Of a stretch of DNA of 64,000 bases, positions 52,801-63,900 are shown in pieces. The position numbers and the translations under genes were made by a program. The notes under the pieces are model-generated. The model saw nothing but the letters and a program-made list of their open reading frames with translations. It made no database searches and had not been told where the DNA came from. The DNA comes from Anastrepha obliqua (Eukaryota; Arthropoda; Insecta; Diptera; Tephritidae): positions 35,115,792 to 35,179,791 of the forward strand of contig NC_072892.1 of assembly GCF_027943255.1 (NCBI RefSeq). Direction: 5' to 3'. Numbering within the stretch: the stretch's first letter is position 1; each line of letters opens with the position of its first letter.

Positions 52801-55400
52801 GCTCGGAGAAAAATTCCAACTGTGATAGGGAGATGCGCATCTATGTTTAAAAAGACAAAGTTGTAAAGTTTATTTAAAAATTATCAACTATTTGAAGCAT
52901 AGGCAAACCTGTTTGAAATCCCAAGTGCCCACTCGCGTTGCTTTCGATTTTAATTCTATGAAATTGCTGCCCGGTTGTATAGCGACGTTGTCAATTGCTA
53001 CGAAATTCGTGAAATCCGACTGCACGCTGGGTGAGAGTTTGCGTTTGGTGCTACTGGTACGGCGCACCGGCTGCTTGGCTTTGGGCACGTCGCATGCTAC
53101 CGACGCACAATCGAGGGTATTGTCCTGTTTGTAGTCTAAATGCAGTGACATTTTCAGACGCGACTCTTTGAGTGGCGATGAAGACGGTGTACCACTTAAT
53201 TTTCTATCTTTGCTACTGCTAACAGACACGATTAACGGTGGCGTAGCCACATCTCCAGTAAGTGGCGAAACATGCATTTCGTAGGACAACTGTATGCTTT
53301 CAGCAACGACTTCACGTGGATAGAAGCTCTCCAACTTTAATTGCACAATTACGATGTCATCCTGTATTATAGGTTCGGCATTCAACACATTTATGTCGCA
53401 TATACGAAAATGATCTTCGAGCACACAAAAATTGGCATTCTCCATGGATGGTTGTGCGGAGAGGGAAGTTGTCAGCGTCTTTACAGACTTGAGAAATTCA
53501 TCGAAATAAAATGAGCGCACCAACATTTCCAACTCGTGGCAACATGAAATTGAGCTGCACGTTTTGGTGTAAGCGAGCGAATCGCCCATCTTGCGATAGC
53601 AATTGGCCAGTTCCAGCAATGTTTGTGAGCTCAACACATGCCAATTCTCTGCCTTCAATTCCCGCAACAAATCAGTAAAGAAGCCAACGGCCTTATGCGG
53701 CTCATTGAGCGCACAGTAAAAGTTGCCCAAATCCAAGCCCACAAGACGCGCCGAACGCAAACGTGAAACGTGTTTGTATGTGCTTATGGCCAGCTCTGCT
53801 AGTTCCAAATAGAGTTTTTGGAATGCTTGATTTGAGCCCAAAGCTTCTTTCAGCTGATCGGTGGCTGATTTTTTGGGTCGACGATTTGGCGAGCGATCAC
53901 GTTTCTGTTCTGAAATTTGGGGAGTGGGGTTCAAGAATTGTGACTGCTCTAGTGGTGTGTCACCAATGCCAGCAGATAGTTGCACTACTATATGCAGCTG
54001 CTCGGAAGTAGGCGTGAAGCCAGGCAGCAGACCACACAGCTTGCCCAATTCATACAATTTGTCCTTTGCCAAATTCCAGATTGGCGCACAATGCTGAAAA
54101 CAAACAAGGTCGTTTGGCTCCATGGCTTGTTCACAAGTTTGCAGAACCTCCAGCGCACAAACAAACTCCCAGCACGACAATGCTCCCTCTTGAGTATCCA
54201 ATTTGACTAGTTCGACTTCACGCAATGTAGAAAATAGGAAATTTAAAAGTCTCCTCGCTATTTCTGGAGTTTCATTGTTTTGTTGCAGCAGATGTGCTTG
54301 GCGTTCAAACAAATAATTGCGGAACTCCAATATTGAAACCGGATCTTCTTTGATTTTTTTGCGTATTTCAAACTTGTCTCTCCGATTAAGGCAAATTCCA
54401 TGAAAGAAACTTAAGGGTTGTTTGAAGTATTCGAGCCACTTCTGCTTTTCGCCAAAACCAGAGTTAGTTATGAATTGGGAAAACATAGCATCCAATTCGT
54501 CATATTGTATAAGCGCTTCAGTATGTAATTCTAGTTTTTCGAATATTAATGCTAGATCTTCTTGCATAAAGAAGTACTTCCGAAAGTCCCAACCATCATG
54601 GTTACGCTTTTCACGTCTGCTGCGTATAAGCTCCTCGTACTTGGCAATGTTTCGATTATAGCTGGCGAGCATTAAAAATCTACAAATTAGAAAATATGCA
54701 AGTATTAGAAAAGATATGTTTTTATATAAAAACAAAACAAAAATTGTCATAAACCTGATGCGTTGCACTAAACAACGAAATGATTCAGCCGATTTCTGTT
54801 CGAACTTCGCAGGGTTTAGTACTGATATACAACGATCATCGTTCTTCGTAGCAAAATCCTGGCGAATTTTATCTAAAACTGTAGTGCGCGGTAATAGGTT
54901 TTTTGCTTTACGCACATCCAGCGTCTCCACCAGTAATATCATCCAATCAGAAATGCCGTAGGCTGTCAGTTGCTTTAGCCAGTTTTTTATTTCTTCATGT
55001 GCGGTGGTCTTGTATGTGTCCAGGTCCTGTGAATGTCCATAGATAAGAAAATTAGTTGGAAACTATAGTGTGTAGTTATATTATATTTACATTGCACTCT
55101 GTGACGAAAATATGTAAAATGGGGTGTTCCAATATGCTCCACTCGCCCTTCTTGTATTTCTCAAGCGCACTCACATTGAAGGGCTGGGTTTGCGCTTCTA
55201 AACGCACTTGTTTGGAGGGCCGATGAAATGTACGACGCCATTCACAAGTATCCAATGGTATAGCATTTAAGATCTGTGCCTCCAACGAACGAAATAAAGG
55301 TCCAGCGCCGGCATCTGTAGAGGAACAAAATTGTCATATTCAACACAGAAATTCATTTGAGTTATTCGCCCCTACATGTAATTATCGGCTTAATATTCAT
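49857..55400 (-). CDS. TRAPPC10: TRAPPC10: TRAPPII complex subunit, 1195 aa, 7 exons
   Basis: Exons (minus strand order): 55376-55400, 55091-55314, 54755-55026, 52909-54679, 52121-52840, 51708-52053, 49857-50086. They sum to 3588 nt and every junction is GT-AG and in phase. TRAPPC10 is a core subunit of TRAPPII, the vesicle-tethering complex at the trans-Golgi that activates Rab11/Rab1-type GTPases. The match to animal TRAPPC10 is clear throughout: MNIKPIITYAGAGPLFRSLE at the start, CEWRRTFHRPSKQVRLE, LLPRTTVLDKIRQDF, ALIQYDELDAMFSQF, RSARLVGLDLGNFYCALNEP, and the C-terminal YEVLSDQNLWAVCGRSAG, PLSTGFLPMPNIRLSRY and FPQGQVYNSTKSMQIHVL. Human protein is 1259 aa. The first coding exon is only 25 nt. 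The last intron (1.6 kb) has been invaded by a retroelement scrap and a SINE. No signal peptide; cytosolic/Golgi peripheral. Confidence 0.95.
50464..51230 (-). pseudogene. Non-LTR reverse transcriptase scrap in the last TRAPPC10 intron
   Basis: Minus strand: CYSRLCRQLGSKVLSRRKKI (about 50970-50900), VPTNVLTTSDEK, GVFERKILRKIFGSLHVSGG and EYCRQWNNELYELNDDIGIV (50800-50680), then KTQRVRW with an altered RWAGHV motif, and GAVPAGGSRGK. Same class as the piece at 9226-10330. Frameshifted and non-functional. It lies antisense to nothing else: it is in the same orientation as TRAPPC10. Confidence 0.8.
51265..51531 (-). repeat. SINE, inverted, in the last TRAPPC10 intron
   Basis: Body from ATAGCTCCTCCTTCTATTTG through GGCAGAAATACACTCAGAGG to the head, with AATTCGAACCTGCGCA (box B region) and CATTCGGCTATGGCGGCC. 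The extreme 3' end is truncated beside a TATGTATATATATA run. In the same orientation as TRAPPC10 transcription. Confidence 0.85.
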
Positions 55401-56584
55401 ATTTATTAAAAAACTTCCCAAATATTAGAGTTCGAGGCGTACTGATAAAAAAATACGTATGCATCAGTCAGTGAAAATTTGTAAACGCATACAAAAATTT
55501 CTCCCCATGTTATCAGCTGTGTTTGACAATGGAAAAATAAATAAATAAACAGAGAGCACAAGATGCCTGAATACCTGCCAGACTGTTGGATTTGTTATTT
55601 CAAAGAAAGTGATGTATTTTGAATGCACTCGGTTTACGTTACTGGAACGACCGAGATTTGAATTTAATTAAAGACTGCCAGAGTTTGGACATATTTTGTT
55701 GATTGATTAAAATTGCTCTCACATTACTCCGAATTTAACCAGATAAGTAGTGGGGCAGGCAGCGCAAAACGCGGGATCAACTGCTTTGCCTCACTCCAAG
55801 CTATATTTTGTTACTGATCTGAGCTATCATACAAAAATTGTATGCCTTTAAATGTCTTCACTTGAAGAACACAACTTTAAAGGATCTAAACATCTCAAGT
55901 TGCATCCCTAAGAGTAGCTGAGAATAATCACAAGCATTCTAACTGTGAAGTCACCTGCAGACTGCGAAGTTGTGCTCCCGATTCTCCCTGGTACGACATT
56001 TCCCCAGGTACATCATTGCATTGTCGCCTGTATAGTATATATATACGAGATGTGTTCAAAAAGTATCGCGAATTTTGAATTTTCGCAGATTACGTATATT
56101 TGAATTTCGATATTTTTGTGGCCATATGCCGACTCTTAAAAAAGTACTCAAAATGTTCTATTACTAAACCTAAGATGGTTAGGTCGATAGGTAGACACAT
56201 AGATCGACGTATTCGACAATATATATAAGTAATTAATGTATGTACACTCTCTCCACTGTATTAACTATATCGGTGCCATGCCAGTCATATTAAAAGTTTG
56301 TGGTTTCAAGTCCTCTAAACTTTCAGAATACTGCACTTACGACACCTTGTGAGCCAGTATTTTATATATATCGTTTGCCAACACTGCCCATCTATGTCAT
56401 CTACGTCAATTGTATTTACCAAAATGTCAACATCAGCACCCACAAGTGTCGAAGCTGAGTCCCACTCAGTACTGAAAAAAGTTAAGAAATAATTTTGGTG
56501 AAATTTCGTCAATGAATTTGTGAAAATATAACAAATTAGATTTAAAAGTAGTGTCGCCGTCGTTATTCTTAAATACGAAAAACG
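55401..56584. promoter_or_regulatory. Shared intergenic region of the divergent TRAPPC10 and SGSM3 genes
   Basis: About 1.18 kb lies between the two ATGs, which face away from each other, so both promoters must lie here or close by. No TATA box can be assigned confidently. GAGATGTGTTCAAAAAGTAT at 56048 and the following CGCGAATTTT look like one end of a mariner-like element without a visible partner. The small frame starting ATGTCAACATCAGCACCCAC at about 56422 ends after 22 codons and is not part of either gene as I read it. Confidence 0.55.
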
Positions 56585-59196
56585 ATGGAGAGTTTTTTCG
56601 GTCGAGGCCACGACGGATATGTGGGACGTAAAGAACATATTGTAAGCAAAGTCTGGCTCTGCTACTCACCCAGCGCAACATTGTTTATCATATCTTGCGT
56701 TTTATCTAACTAATAAATTTTATCGCCCTTAGAAAAAGTTGCATGCGAACAGTTCGGAAGATGACAATTTGGACGAACTGCCACCGATGATGGAAGAACT
56801 GTGTGTGGTGGACGGTCTGCGACCAAGCCCCGGTGGTCCGTTCTCTGCGCTGACGCCTTCCATGTGGCCACAAGAAATTCTCGCGAAGCTTGGACAACCC
56901 GAAGCGGAGGTTGCTGGTCCTAATGATCAGCCAGATTACCGCTTTGACGAATTCGGTTTTCGTGTGGAAGAAGAAGACGGTCCGGAACAAAACTCCAATA
57001 AATTGCTTTCCCAACCATTAGTTGAAGATGCGCAGCATCGATTGCAATGGATTGCACATTTAGAGTTTTCACATAACAAAGAGGCTACAGAATTGACTTG
57101 GGAGAATGTGGATGTTGTACTGCCACGCACCGAAAAGTTGCGAAATATGGTGCGTGAGGGTATACCGCATTCACTGCGCGCACAAATGTGGATGCGTTTA
57201 TCTGGCGCGCTGGCGAAGAAGCAGAAAAGTGAAACTAGTTATCATGATATAGTTAAGGGTGAGAAATTACATTTCTTTCGGGAGATTCTTTGCTTTATTT
57301 GTCATTTACATTAGCCTCAGGGAATGATCAACTTATGACCTCAAAACAAATTGAAAAAGATCTGTTGCGCATATTACCGACAAATGCCTGCTTCAGCAAT
57401 CCGCATGGTACTGGCATACCACGACTGCGCCGCATACTACGTGGAATCGCATGGCTCTTTCCAGATATTGGCTATTGTCAAGGTACTGGTGTAATTGCCG
57501 CTTGCTTGTTGCTTTTTATGGAGGAAGAAAATGCTTTCTGGATGATGGCGACAATAGTGGAAGACCTATTACCCGCTTCGTACTATTCATCAACATTGCT
57601 TGGCATACAAGCCGATCAGCGTGTCATGCAAACGCTGATCGCAAATTATCTAACGTCGGTTGACGAGACACTGAAAAAGCATGACATCGAATTATCCCTC
57701 ATTACGTTACATTGGTTTTTAACACTGTTCGCCAATGTTGTGCATATGAAGATTTTAGTGCGCATTTGGGATTGGTTTTTCTATGATGGCAGTATAGTAC
57801 TGTTTCAACTCACATTGGGTATGCTGAAGTTGAAGGAAAAAGATTTCCAACATCTTGAAAACTCAGCGCAAATATTCAATTCGTTATCGGACATTCCGGG
57901 TGAAGTAGATGATGTAGAGGTTAGTGCTTCAAATCGAAAGTGCATTTTAAAAATATTTACCTTTAAATACATTTGCAGATACTGTTCAATCAAGCACTCG
58001 AGGTGGGAGGCTCTTTGAGTCAAACGGTCATCGATACGCATCGTCGACGTCATCTTGCTTATCTGATGGCTGATCAGGGTGGCCTAGTTGGCAATCCCGA
58101 GGCCGTTCCGAATCTACCCAAACAGCATTTAGCCCGTCGGCAAGTACGCAAAAGCAAGTCCATATTAGAAACATTGCTCTTTCGCGGGGACAATGATTCG
58201 GTCGAGCTGAAAAATAAAAATATAAGACAAACTGAGATTCTGGTCGATTTGCGTGAAGCAATATTAAAGGTGGCACGTCACTTTATCACCATTGAGCCGA
58301 AGTTAACAGCTCACATTCAACTGACAGCGAATTATAGCACTGATTCGCATGCTAAGGACCATGAAAACTTCATAAATGTCGCGCGTCGACGCCAACGGAG
58401 AGCGAAAGCTTTGCATGACTTCGAACGGCACGACGACGATGAGCTGGGCTTCCGCAAAAATGACATCATCACCATAATTAGTCAAAAGGATGAACACTGT
58501 TGGGTGGGAGAATTGAATGGACTGCGTGGCTGGTTTCCGGCAAAATTCGTCGAATTGCTGGACGAACGCAGTAAGTTATACACATCGGCGGGCGACGACG
58601 CAATTTCGGAAACTGTTACAGATTTGGTGCGGGGGACACTAGCGCCATCCATTAAGGCTTTCCTGGAGCATGGCATGAAAAGGCCATCATTTCTGGGTGG
58701 TTCGATACATCCGTGGCTCTTCATCGAAGAAGCAGCTACGCGCGAAGTGGAAAAGGACTTCGAATCGGTCTACAGTCGTTTGGTGCTATGCAAGACGTAT
58801 CGTCTCGATGAAGATGGAAAAGTGCTGACCCCAGAGGAGTTGTTGTTCCGTTGCGTACAAGCAGTAAACCAGTCGCACGACGAGACGCATGTGCAAATGG
58901 ATGTCAAATTGCGTTCACTGATATGCCTTGGATTAAATGAGCAGGTATTGCATTTGTGGCTGGAAGTGTTGTGCTCTTGCCAGGATGTTGTACAAAAATG
59001 GTATTACCCTTGGAGCTACATTGATTCACCGGGCTGGGTGCAGGTCAAGTGCGAGCTGCGGATACTTTCCCAATTTGCCTTCAATTTGAATCCAGATTGG
59101 GAGTTGCCACCCAAGAGGGGGAAAGAATCTCAACCGCTAAAAGATGGTGTGCGCGATATGCTGGTGAAGCACCATCTTTTTTCATGGGACTTGTGA
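56585..59196 (+). CDS. SGSM3: SGSM3: TBC (Rab-GAP) - SH3 - RUN protein, 799 aa, 4 exons
   Basis: Exons 56585-56641, 56733-57258, 57321-57919 and 57979-59196; all GT-AG, 2400 nt in total, closing in frame. The start ATG ([19 protein letters not shown]) is supported by the clean donor CATATT|GTAAGC; human SGSM3 starts nearer [18 protein letters not shown], so the first ~50 residues are a fly-type extension. The TBC domain covers about residues 160-390 with the GAP motifs I-E-K-D-L-L-R (I205, D208, R211 as the arginine finger) and YCQGTG (Y246, Q248 as the glutamine finger). Both fingers are present, so GAP activity is expected. An SH3 domain is at about 535-592 ([15 protein letters not shown], then [13 protein letters not shown]). 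A RUN domain occupies about 600-790 ([18 protein letters not shown]). Ends [16 protein letters not shown]3 binds small G proteins of the Rab/Rap type and acts on membrane traffic. Confidence 0.95.
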
Positions 59197-60292
59197 GTCT
59201 TATAGCGGCGAGGAAATTGGAAAAATGCATTTGTTTTTAAGTTTAAAATTTTGTTTTTACAGAAAAAATTATAGGCAGCACACTATAGGTATTAAGCGTG
59301 ATAGTATTTTTTTTGTTGTTGTTAAGTTTTAAAGTTTTTGTGCAACATTCCTGCAATGTCGATGGGAAAACGTTTAACGCTCTTCTTTTAAGATTTTTAG
59401 TCACAAGTTTAATGTAGTCTTACTAAATTTAAGAATAGATATTGAAATTTATAGCTATGCAAATGCCCATCCACCACATTTGCAAGTGGAGTCGAAAGAA
59501 AAGATGCTAGTTAATTGTAAGAAGTTCCCAACCTTTTTTGCTCCAACTTATCGTACTTATTATGACTATAAAATTAATATATAATATTAATGGCAGGCAC
59601 TGGCAAACCTCCGAGTGTATTTCTGCCGCGAAAAAGCTCCTCATAAAAAATATCTACCGTTCAGAGTCGGCTTAAAACTGTTGGTCGCTCCATTTGTGAA
59701 ACAACACCAAGACGCACGCCACAAATAGGAGGAGCTCGGCCAAATACCCAAAAAGGGTGTAAGCGCCAATTATAATTAATACGCGATTGCTTTCAAAAAC
59801 TGTCCACCTCGAAAAGTAAGGTAATATTAGAATACCCAAATAAATCTTATACAATCCAATACAAATTTATATAATTTTCATTCTTCAACATTTAAATGTC
59901 TATTAAAAGCAAATAACGTATTTAATGGTATTATCATAAATGATGTATCAATTATAGTCCATTTAAATGCAATTTATAACTAATTCGCTCATTAAATGTG
60001 CGTATTTATGAAAAAATATGTGTACCGCACGCTTCGATTTATGTGTTAATCAAAGTTTTAGACCATCCATACTTTACTTATGTATGTTGTTAACTTCAAA
60101 ACCAATTAAAGATCCCGTTATAAATAAATATGATACATTTGAAGAGCATTTTTTGTGTTTGAATTCAACCGGTGTTGAATGTATTTTGTTCATACACATA
60201 TGTACAAATATTATATATAATCTAACTTAGTCTATGCGCATATTTATAAAGAGAATCGTCCAATTTTTCAGGTAGAATCCAAGCAAGTACAC
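59197..60292. other. Convergent 3' region between SGSM3 and RPB7
   Basis: AT-rich 3' DNA of two converging genes, with a SINE fragment in the middle. AATAAA is present near 59840, beyond the SINE, as a possible distal poly(A) signal for SGSM3. No gene in between. Confidence 0.55.
59592..59778 (+). repeat. SINE 3' half
   Basis: GGCAGGCACTGGCAAACCTC through CAGAGTCGGCTTAAAACTGT and AGGAGGAGCTCGGCCAAATA to the 3' end GGGTGTAAGCGCCAATTATA. The tRNA-like head is lost. Lies downstream of SGSM3, same strand. Confidence 0.85.
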
Positions 60293-61067
60293 CTAACTGC
60301 ACACTAAACCCAAGTAATCGTCCATAAGTGTGCCGATGGCGAACTGCAAAAAAAGGCATTCACTACAATTTCTATTTAAATAATAATTGTTGAATACTTA
60401 CAATACCAGTAGCGTCTACACGTGTACCGACGATCTTTAAACGTATCTTATCTTCTCCAGAAATCACCACATCTTCATCTTTCGATTTGTAGCATGGTGG
60501 ATTACCATTTGGACAGAACTGCATATCAGCTGGTATGGACTGTGAACAAAAACAAAAAATATAGTCGTCAGATCAAAATCTAATATATATTTAGTAAATA
60601 AAGCACTTACGTGATGTGATATAAAACACGAGAGTGGCCCAATTTCCGCAAACATGCCAACCTGCGTTTCAGAGAAAACACATTCCATTATCAATTTATA
60701 ACAACTTTTACTAAGCTCACTTACTTTGTTAATTTGCTTTACGACGGCATCCAATACTTCGCCCTTGAACGGCCGAAAAACAATCGCTTTATATTTCACT
60801 GGATACACCACAAATCCCTGGCCTGGCTGTATTACACCAGAGCCAATCTGATCGATTGTAGTCACTGCTATCACAAACCCGTATTTTCCCGTGCAGGTAC
60901 CTTCTACTTCTGTGTACAATTTCTGCTTTACAGTCTCCAGCAACTGCGGACCAAAATAACGCGGATGCAAGAGAATCTCGTGCTCAAGTGAAATCTATCA
61001 AAGAGAATGAGCTGTTTAGGGAGAATTTAATTTTCACATACCAAGATTCACTTACGTGATAAAACAT
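60293..61067 (-). CDS. Rpb7: RNA polymerase II subunit RPB7, 173 aa, 5 exons
   Basis: Exons (minus order): 61056-61067, 60725-60994, 60611-60661, 60402-60539, 60293-60343; all GT-AG, all phase 0, 522 nt including stop. RPB7 pairs with RPB4 to form the stalk of RNA polymerase II, which contacts emerging RNA and is needed for initiation. The match is very close to animal RPB7 (172 aa in human): [40 protein letters not shown] and [20 protein letters not shown] form the N-terminal tip domain (about 1-80). [37 protein letters not shown] and [11 protein letters not shown] form the C-terminal OB domain. The first coding exon has just four codons (MFYH). Nuclear. Confidence 0.97.
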
Positions 61068-61142
61068 TGCAATCTATTGAAATATTTGTTAAATAAAAAT
61101 AGCAAAAAATTATATTTTACTTTAACAACTCTCCGAAAGCGA

Positions 61143-61353
61143 TTAAATGTTTACTAAAGCAAGGATAATTATAAACAGCGGCGGTAAAAGTTCACTACTG
61201 CCAAATGTCAGCAGTGCCAGTGCTGGTAACGTGATTGGCAGAGTTGCATTCGTATAGAGCTCTGTAATTCGGCAGTTCATAAAAATAACACTGTAGCCAC
61301 ACGTACAACAAACATTACGCAAGTTGATCGATAAGCAGGGTGTCATTGAAAAT
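61143..61353 (-). CDS. Candidate small exon upstream of RPB7, unrecognised
   Basis: On the minus strand a good acceptor (CTTCATTTTCTAG) at 61354 is followed by an open frame to a TAA at 61143: SMTPCLSINLRNVCCTCGYS, VIFMNCRITELYTNATLPIT, then a hydrophobic C-terminus GSSELLPPLFIIILALVNI. Four Cys plus an NAT sequon and a hydrophobic tail would suit a small secreted, GPI-anchored or single-pass membrane protein. GC is about 45% against about 27% in the flanks, which argues for coding. The 3' end is only about 75 bp from the RPB7 ATG. No first exon with a signal peptide was found by eye. Function unknown. Confidence 0.35.
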
Positions 61354-61356
61354 CTA

Positions 61357-63285
61357 GAAAATGAAGGGCAAATGGTTTGTGGTAAATGCAAATTGATTTC
61401 AAAAATGTTTCAGGTTGTATCAATGTTCTTTTTATGAAATACAAATAATTTTTACCTATTGGAAATTCATAGAATGTGCCAAAATTTACTGCCTTTAAAA
61501 ATATGTTACCCATAGAGAATATAAGTGCATAGCTAAAAAATTGTGAATGAAAAAGTGTGACGTGCACTTTCCTGTTTCGCAAGGGGATAAGAAATGAATT
61601 GAGGTAATTTTAAAGTAAAACTGAGAAAAAAATGAAATGAAATATTAAAGTATTAAAAATTTAAAAAAGTTAAGTTATTAGAGAATACTAAAAAATGTGG
61701 TAGTATAACAGGCGCCTGCTGTAGATATCGTATTATATGTATAGGTAAAAATGGAGAACCGTTTCAGTGCCTTTTGCCTACTCGACTTTTGCCCTTTCCG
61801 CTAATTTGGTTAATTTTTACCACGATCTGCAAAAACAACAATATAAATTGAAATCAATTGTTTTCACAACTAAAACCGCTAAAATCCCGATTATATAATT
61901 TTTTGTGTCGCAAAATACCGTTGATTAAAATGTTAGCCACTAAAACCAAATTTAGCTCCCTATAAAATAAAATCCGCAATTTTAAACTTTGTACAAAAAA
62001 AAAAAAAAAAATTTTATCAAAATTTAACTTTCGATTTCATTAGAATTTCTATACAAATTTTTAGAATGCAGTTTTAGAGCTATTTAAATTTTTTTATTTG
62101 GCACCCCTAGTTCTTCAGCAAAAGTAAAGAATTATCAAATATCAACGGGATTTATTAACAACTTCGAACCAATTGCTACACAAAATTTACGAAAGTAACA
62201 TTGCAAAAATGATCTGTTCAATCGGAATGGTTGTTATTATCAATAATTGTTGGCAATAATACCAAGCGAAAGAGTTACTAAAGCAAAAACATGAATGGCA
62301 GATGAGAAGACAGAAGTTGCCAGAAGATACGATTTGCCACATCTAGAAGTTACTAGTTGAGCGTGTAAACATGTAAACGTGAAGTAAAAGATAAAGAATT
62401 GAAATTCAATAAAGCAAACAGTTTGTGTGGCCATTAGTTTGTGACTTTTATTAAGCGATCCAGTGACCGAACTCAGAGAAATAATAGAGAGACGTTTAAT
62501 TTAGAGAAAAAACGCAACAATATTTTGATCAGTTAAAGGCTGTTGCCTTAAATTTTGAAATATCGTATACAATGGGGCGCAAGGGTTTTTCTGTTTTGAT
62601 AAATTACGCATACAAATAGACGTTTGAACAACAGCACTGCAAAAAACAAGGCGGGGAGCCACCGTAGTCAGTGCGACGCTGTACAAAATAATATACATAT
62701 AAAAAATTATATATGTATATGTATCAAAAAAGAAACTGTATGAAAAGAAACTATGTAAAAATAAATAAAATCAAAAAAGGCACCACATTCTAACAAAAAA
62801 AATGTTTTGGATCTGGATTCTATTAGTCAAAAATCGAGGTCCTGATAAAAATTTTGCACGCAATTGCAATAACAACGATGCCATGCTGATCCGGTTCGAT
62901 TTATGATCCGTTTTGTTCGGTTTCTATTTTATGGTTAGTTGGGCAGCACAGACTTGTGTAGTTGTAAATGAATGTTTGTACACATACATACGAAGAAAAT
63001 TAGAGAATACCCTGTGGGAACACAGCTGAAAGTGTCGTACGGGAACGAGCGTTCACCCTTTTGTCCACACTGAATTCATTATTAATTTTTATTGATTATT
63101 CAATTTAATTTAACGTCGTTATTGATTCTATGAAAGAGATCGTTCTAGAAGCGTTCTTACAAACGACAAAACATAAAAATAGACTTCCTTTAGAAGTATA
63201 AGTTTTATCTTAACTGTCTTGAATTATACATCGCAAATAAAGAGTGTTAATATAAATAAAAAGTACATGTGGGGGTTTTATTCCC
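61357..63285. other. AT-rich region, no confident gene
   Basis: Includes an A18 run at about 61991-62008, ATATATGTATATGTATCAAA near 62710, and no recognisable coding domain. Frames at 61343-61582 and 62240-62698 are short and not conserved-looking. A GC-richer 63290-63420 with paired ATCGACGCT/CGATCGCTCGA motifs begins the right-edge element. Confidence 0.45.
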
Positions 63286-63574
63286 CCACGACCCTTATTG
63301 CGAATGTCGACTGGCAGCAGACTGGCAGTACATAAAGAACTACTGAGCGATTATCGCATATCGACGCTATTGTGAGTGTCGATCGCTCGATAAATCAGCG
63401 ACTGTGAACAGTTTTCATTTGTTTACTGTTCTACAACAATTTCTTAGCCGTTGAAAGTAAGTGCGCGAGGATGTAGTAAAATAGTCGGAAAAGAGTAAGT
63501 TATTTGTATTTAAAAATGTAAAAAATTAATGAAAATAAGTTAATTGAATATGGGTATTACAGAACTAAAGTGTT

Positions 63575-63900
63575 AAGCAATACAAAAAATTTTGCGCGGC
63601 TGATGCAGTGATGCAGGTTCATCAAGATTTAGGGAAAGGGATCTGTGCAAAGACACAATCAAAAACAAGGTGGAAATCCATGGCGGCAGAGCTAAACAGC
63701 TTGGGACCAATAGTGAGATCATGGGTAAAGTGGTTAAAGGTAAAATATTCTAATTGAGATTTAATAAATAAAATAATGTGGCATTTTGGACAGATTTCAA
63801 AAGCAAGACGAAGAAGAAATTGGCCCTTATTATGAGCAACATTCGATCTTCGACTGTAGTCGAAAGTGCTGATCGAACGAATTTTCATTTGGTATTATGG
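63575..63900 (+). pseudogene. zeste/Myb-like DNA-binding domain, interrupted
   Basis: The reading KFCAADAVMQVHQDLGKG, then KTRWKSMAAELNSLGPIVRS and WVKWLK (to about 63738) is followed, after about 45 bp that are not clearly an intron, by WTDFKSKTKKKLALIMSN (from 63790). Together these match the order of a zeste-type Myb/SANT DNA-binding domain (W..LA..LNS.GP..R....W.KVW.D.K...KKKLA). Such domains occur in host regulators and as the second protein of PIF/Harbinger transposons. Near-repeats CTATTGTGA(G/A)T(G/T)TCGATCG on both sides (63370 and 63925) favour a transposon origin. It runs to the window's edge. Confidence 0.5.

Noticed and set aside
54755..54942. Continuous frame 52888-54942 read through 54680-54754
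   Set aside because: That 75-bp stretch (protein MTIFVLFLYKNISFLILA) is an intron with GT-AG ends. Removing it restores the conserved VQRIRFLMLASYNRN.
56422..56490. MSTSAPTSVEAESHSVLKK as the SGSM3 start
   Set aside because: The frame stops after 22 codons, and no donor there joins the KKLHANSS exon in phase. The ATG at 56585 with a clean GTAAGC donor fits better.
56315..56681. Minus-strand frames as the first TRAPPC10 exon
   Set aside because: The 25-nt exon at 55376-55400 joins in phase and gives the expected KPIITYAG start, so these are not needed.
62240..62698. Two minus-strand frames with hydrophobic starts
   Set aside because: Short, AT-rich, without neighbouring exons or motifs.
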